From NCBI RefSeq assembly GCF_002261225.1, contig NZ_NEVM01000002.1:1488001-1552000 (forward strand): DNA of 64,000 bases, in the 5' to 3' direction. This DNA is from Bordetella genomosp. 10 (GTDB lineage Bacteria > Pseudomonadota > Gammaproteobacteria > Burkholderiales > Burkholderiaceae_B). Within the stretch, counting starts at the first letter, position 1; the number at the start of each line of letters is the position of its first letter. The position numbers were made by a program, and so were the translations under genes. Positions 61,933-64,000 of the stretch are shown here, piece after piece. The notes below the pieces were generated by a model. That model had not been told where the DNA came from. It was given only the letters and a program-made list of their open reading frames with translations, and ran no database searches.

Positions 61933-62622
61933 TCAGCGCGCGGCGCCGAACAACGAGCCCACGCCCGCCGTGATGGCCATCGCCAGGGCGCCGAGCACCG
62001 TCACGCGCAAGGCGGCGATGCGCTTGGGCGCGCCGCCGGCCCATGCGGCGACCACGCCCAGCAGGGCCAGTCCGGCCACCGAACCCGCGATCACGCCGCC
62101 CAGCAGCCAGGACGCCGGCAAGGCGAGCGCCAGCAGCAGCGGCACCAGGGCGCCGCCGGCGAAGCTACAGGCGGAGGCGAAAGCGGCCTGCACCGGCCGC
62201 GCCCTGCTGCTCACGGAAATGCCCAGTTCGTCGCGCGCATGCGCGTCCAGGGCGTCGTGCGCCGTCAGGGCGCGGGCAACCTGGCCGGCCAGTTCGCGCG
62301 TCAGGCCGCGCGCGATGTAGATCTCCGTCAACTCCTCCAGCTCCATCGCCGAATTGCCCTTGAGCGAGCGCTGTTCCAGCCGCAGGTCGGCGTGCTCGAC
62401 GTCGGACTGCGACTTGACCGAGACATATTCGCCGGCCGCCATGGACAAGGCCCCGGCGATCAGGCCGGCCAAGCCCGCCGTCAGGATGGCATGCTGGCCG
62501 CCGGACGCCGCGGCCACGCCGCCGATCAGGCTGGCCGTCGACACGATGCCGTCATTGGCGCCCAGCACGGCGGCGCGCAGCCAGTTGCTGCGGAAAATGC
62601 GATGGTGTTCCTTCGACGGCAT
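61933..62622 (-). CDS. VIT/CCC1-family iron or manganese transporter
   Basis: 229 residues from the ATG at 62622 (MPSKEHHRIFRSNWLRAAVL). GANDGIVSTASLIGGVAAAS, AGALSMAAGEYVSVKSQSD and a metal-binding helix with ELEELTEIYIARGL are VIT family features; two pairs of transmembrane helices flank it, with a fifth at the C-terminus. Exports or sequesters Fe2+/Mn2+ across the inner membrane. A non-ATG start at 62673 is possible but has no homology. Confidence 0.9.
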   Translation of the reverse strand: MPSKEHHRIFRSNWLRAAVLGANDGIVSTASLIGGVAAASGGQHAILTAGLAGLIAGALSMAAGEYVSVKSQSDVEHADLRLEQRSLKGNSAMELEELTEIYIARGLTRELAGQVARALTAHDALDAHARDELGISVSSRARPVQAAFASACSFAGGALVPLLLALALPASWLLGGVIAGSVAGLALLGVVAAWAGGAPKRIAALRVTVLGALAMAITAGVGSLFGAAR

Positions 62623-62720
62623 GGCGATACGGCGGAAGTGGGTACGCCGCGATACTACCCGCTTCGAAGGCAAAGCGGCGGCGGATGGGCCCGGCCGGGT
62701 CGGACCGTCCGGTCCACCGC

Positions 62721-62750
62721 CCTGCCTTGCCCTGCCGCGCCCTGCCTTGC
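62721..62750. repeat. 10-bp tandem repeat abutting the mmsB stop codon
   Basis: Plus-strand decamers cctgccttgc, cctgccgcgc and cctgccttgc end at 62750; the mmsB stop (TAG on the minus strand) is 62753-62751. The array sits in the gap after the gene. Confidence 0.75.
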
Positions 62751-63638
62751 CTAGCCCTTCGCCTGGTAGAGCTTCACGATGCTGGAAAAATCCAGCTTGC
62801 CGTGGCCGCCCGCGCTATGCAGCGCGTACAGGTTGCGCGCCAGTTCGCCCAGCGGCGTGGCCGAACGGGTCGACAGCGCCGCCTCCGCCGCCAGGCCCAG
62901 GTCCTTGAGCATGAGGTCGGTGCCGAAGCCGCCGGCATACGCCTTGGACGCGGGCGCCTGCGGCATGACGCCCGGCCAGGGGTTGTACAGTTCGGTCGCC
63001 CAATTGCGGCCCGAGCTCTTGGCGATGATATCGGACAGCACCGCGGGATCCAGGCCATTGGCCACGCCCAGCGACAAGGCCTCCGACGTCCCGGCCATGA
63101 GTATCCCCAACAGCATGTTGTTGCAGATCTTCGCCACCTGGCCGGCGCCCGCCGCGCCGGCATGGAAGATGTTCTTGCCCATTTTTTCCAGGATGGGCCT
63201 GCCGCGTTCGAGGGCGGCCGCGTCGCCGCCGACGATGAAGGTAAGCGTGCCGGCCGCCGCGCCGCCGGTGCCGCCCGACACCGGCGCGTCGATCATGGCG
63301 ATGCCGCGCGCCTGCGCCGCCGCGGCCACCTTGCGCGCGCTTTCCGGCGCGATGGTGCTGCATTCGATGACCAGCGCGGCGGCGTCGACGGCTTGCAGCA
63401 AGCCGTCGTCCAGGTACAGCTTTTCCACGTGCCGGCTGGCCGGCAGCATGGAGATCACCACCTCGGCGCCCGCCACCGCCTCGCGCGCCGACGCCGCGGC
63501 GCGCGCGCCCGCCGCGGTGGCCGCCTGGATGCTGGCCGGCACCAGGTCGTAGACCGTCAGCTCATGCCCGCCCTTGATCAGGTTCAAGGCCATCGGGCCG
63601 CCCATATTGCCCAGTCCGATAAAAGCGATCTTGCTCAT
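62751..63638 (-). CDS. mmsB: 3-hydroxyisobutyrate dehydrogenase
   Basis: 295 residues from the ATG at 63638 with AGGAGA upstream. NAD-binding FIGLGNMGGPMALNLIKGGH, the substrate-site DAPVSGGTGGAAAGTLTFIV and the catalytic Lys in QVAKICNNMLLG are diagnostic. It converts 3-hydroxyisobutyrate to methylmalonate semialdehyde in valine degradation. The next gene upstream encodes the preceding pathway enzyme. Confidence 0.93.
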   Translation of the reverse strand: MSKIAFIGLGNMGGPMALNLIKGGHELTVYDLVPASIQAATAAGARAAASAREAVAGAEVVISMLPASRHVEKLYLDDGLLQAVDAAALVIECSTIAPESARKVAAAAQARGIAMIDAPVSGGTGGAAAGTLTFIVGGDAAALERGRPILEKMGKNIFHAGAAGAGQVAKICNNMLLGILMAGTSEALSLGVANGLDPAVLSDIIAKSSGRNWATELYNPWPGVMPQAPASKAYAGGFGTDLMLKDLGLAAEAALSTRSATPLGELARNLYALHSAGGHGKLDFSSIVKLYQAKG

Positions 63639-63811
63639 GTTTCGTCTCCTCGATGTCGTGCTGCGATCGGGCATGTCCGCACGCGCGGCGGCACGCTTTT
63701 GTTGTCATCGTTCCTGCCGAGGAGAGCCGCCCGGGCCGCGCGGCGCGGGCGGCTTTCCTCCTGTCATCATCGGGCGGTCCCGGGCACCCTCCTCCCCGCC
63801 TGGCTGCCGCC

Positions 63812-64000
63812 TCAGGCGCCGAGATCGGCCAGCGGGTGCGGCAGGTGCGAGGGCCAGGGCTCCTGGAAGAACTTCTGCACCCACACCTCGCCGGCTTCCG
63901 CCAGCGTGGCCGGATTCCAGCGCGGACGCTTGTCCTTGTCGATCAGCAGGGCGCGTATTCCCTCGGCGAAGTCGCCATGCGCCGTGGCCGCCAGCGCCGC
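63812..64000 (-). CDS. 3-hydroxyisobutyryl-CoA hydrolase / enoyl-CoA hydratase family, C-terminal end (cut by window edge)
   Basis: 62 residues before the TGA at 63812: AATAHGDFAEGIRALLIDKD, then RPRWNPATLAE and a Trp-rich tail. D-F-x-E-G-I/V-R-A-L-L-I-D-K is the hallmark C-terminus of 3-hydroxyisobutyryl-CoA hydrolases. The active site lies beyond the window. Location 173 bases upstream of mmsB supports a valine-catabolic operon. Confidence 0.82.
   Translation of the reverse strand, partial: AALAATAHGDFAEGIRALLIDKDKRPRWNPATLAEAGEVWVQKFFQEPWPSHLPHPLADLGA

Overview
The window is chromosomal DNA from a high-GC betaproteobacterium, most probably of the Alcaligenaceae (Bordetella/Achromobacter type). 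The evidence is the abundance of Bug/TctC solute receptors (three here), the gmk-rpoZ-spoT and mltG-tmk-holB-tatD gene strings, and glnA-ntrB-ntrC with its own sigma-54 promoter. No rRNA, tRNA or CRISPR array was seen.

Layout. 0-6.3 kb: recG (partial), ridA, a Bug receptor, then a large Rhs-type gene that is a Tc-toxin C subunit (TccC-like) with an unrecognised C-terminal effector domain, then fpr. 6.4-10.3 kb: a Fur-box-preceded fbpABC ferric transporter next to a vapC remnant. 10.4-14.6 kb: a second Bug receptor, two pirins and a YhaJ-like LysR regulator. 14.8-20.9 kb: ntrC, ntrB, glnA, hemW, rdgB. 21.1-29.6 kb: an EAL-CBS-GGDEF protein, an IS200/IS605-family element with intact tnpB and broken tnpA beside a truncated AMP-ligase gene, a TetR regulator, a chemoreceptor, rph, yicC and a FabZ-like dehydratase. 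29.8-35.2 kb: small unknown genes, a strong Fur box before a DUF2325 gene, sodC, and an AraC/methyltransferase/siderophore-interacting-protein cluster. 35.2-42 kb: an orphan amino-acid receptor, a GntR-Bug-DUF1446-DUF4387 catabolic module and two tandem bestrophins. 42-46.5 kb: a small metal-ligand-rich protein with a ZnuD-like TonB receptor, and an NlpC/P60 hydrolase. 46.6-53.1 kb: an SDR, gmk, rpoZ, spoT, and an ArsR/MFS pair. 53.1-64 kb: glnQPH, an ankyrin protein, tatD, holB, tmk, mltG, ygfZ, a VIT transporter, mmsB and the end of a 3-hydroxyisobutyryl-CoA hydrolase.

Themes. Metal homeostasis recurs (fbpABC, siderophore-interacting protein, Fur-like boxes, ZnuD-like receptor, VIT transporter, sodC). 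Nitrogen control is well defined: glnA has a near-consensus -24/-12 promoter and NtrC-like sites upstream, followed by ntrBC.

The most unusual signals are: (1) the lone Tc-toxin C subunit with an unknown toxin domain; (2) a tnpB element whose predicted guide can be read from its right flank; and (3) a window-wide pattern in which short tandem repeats (7, 8, 10, 14 and 16 bp) sit directly on the stop codons of genes, in several cases repeating the stop codon itself.
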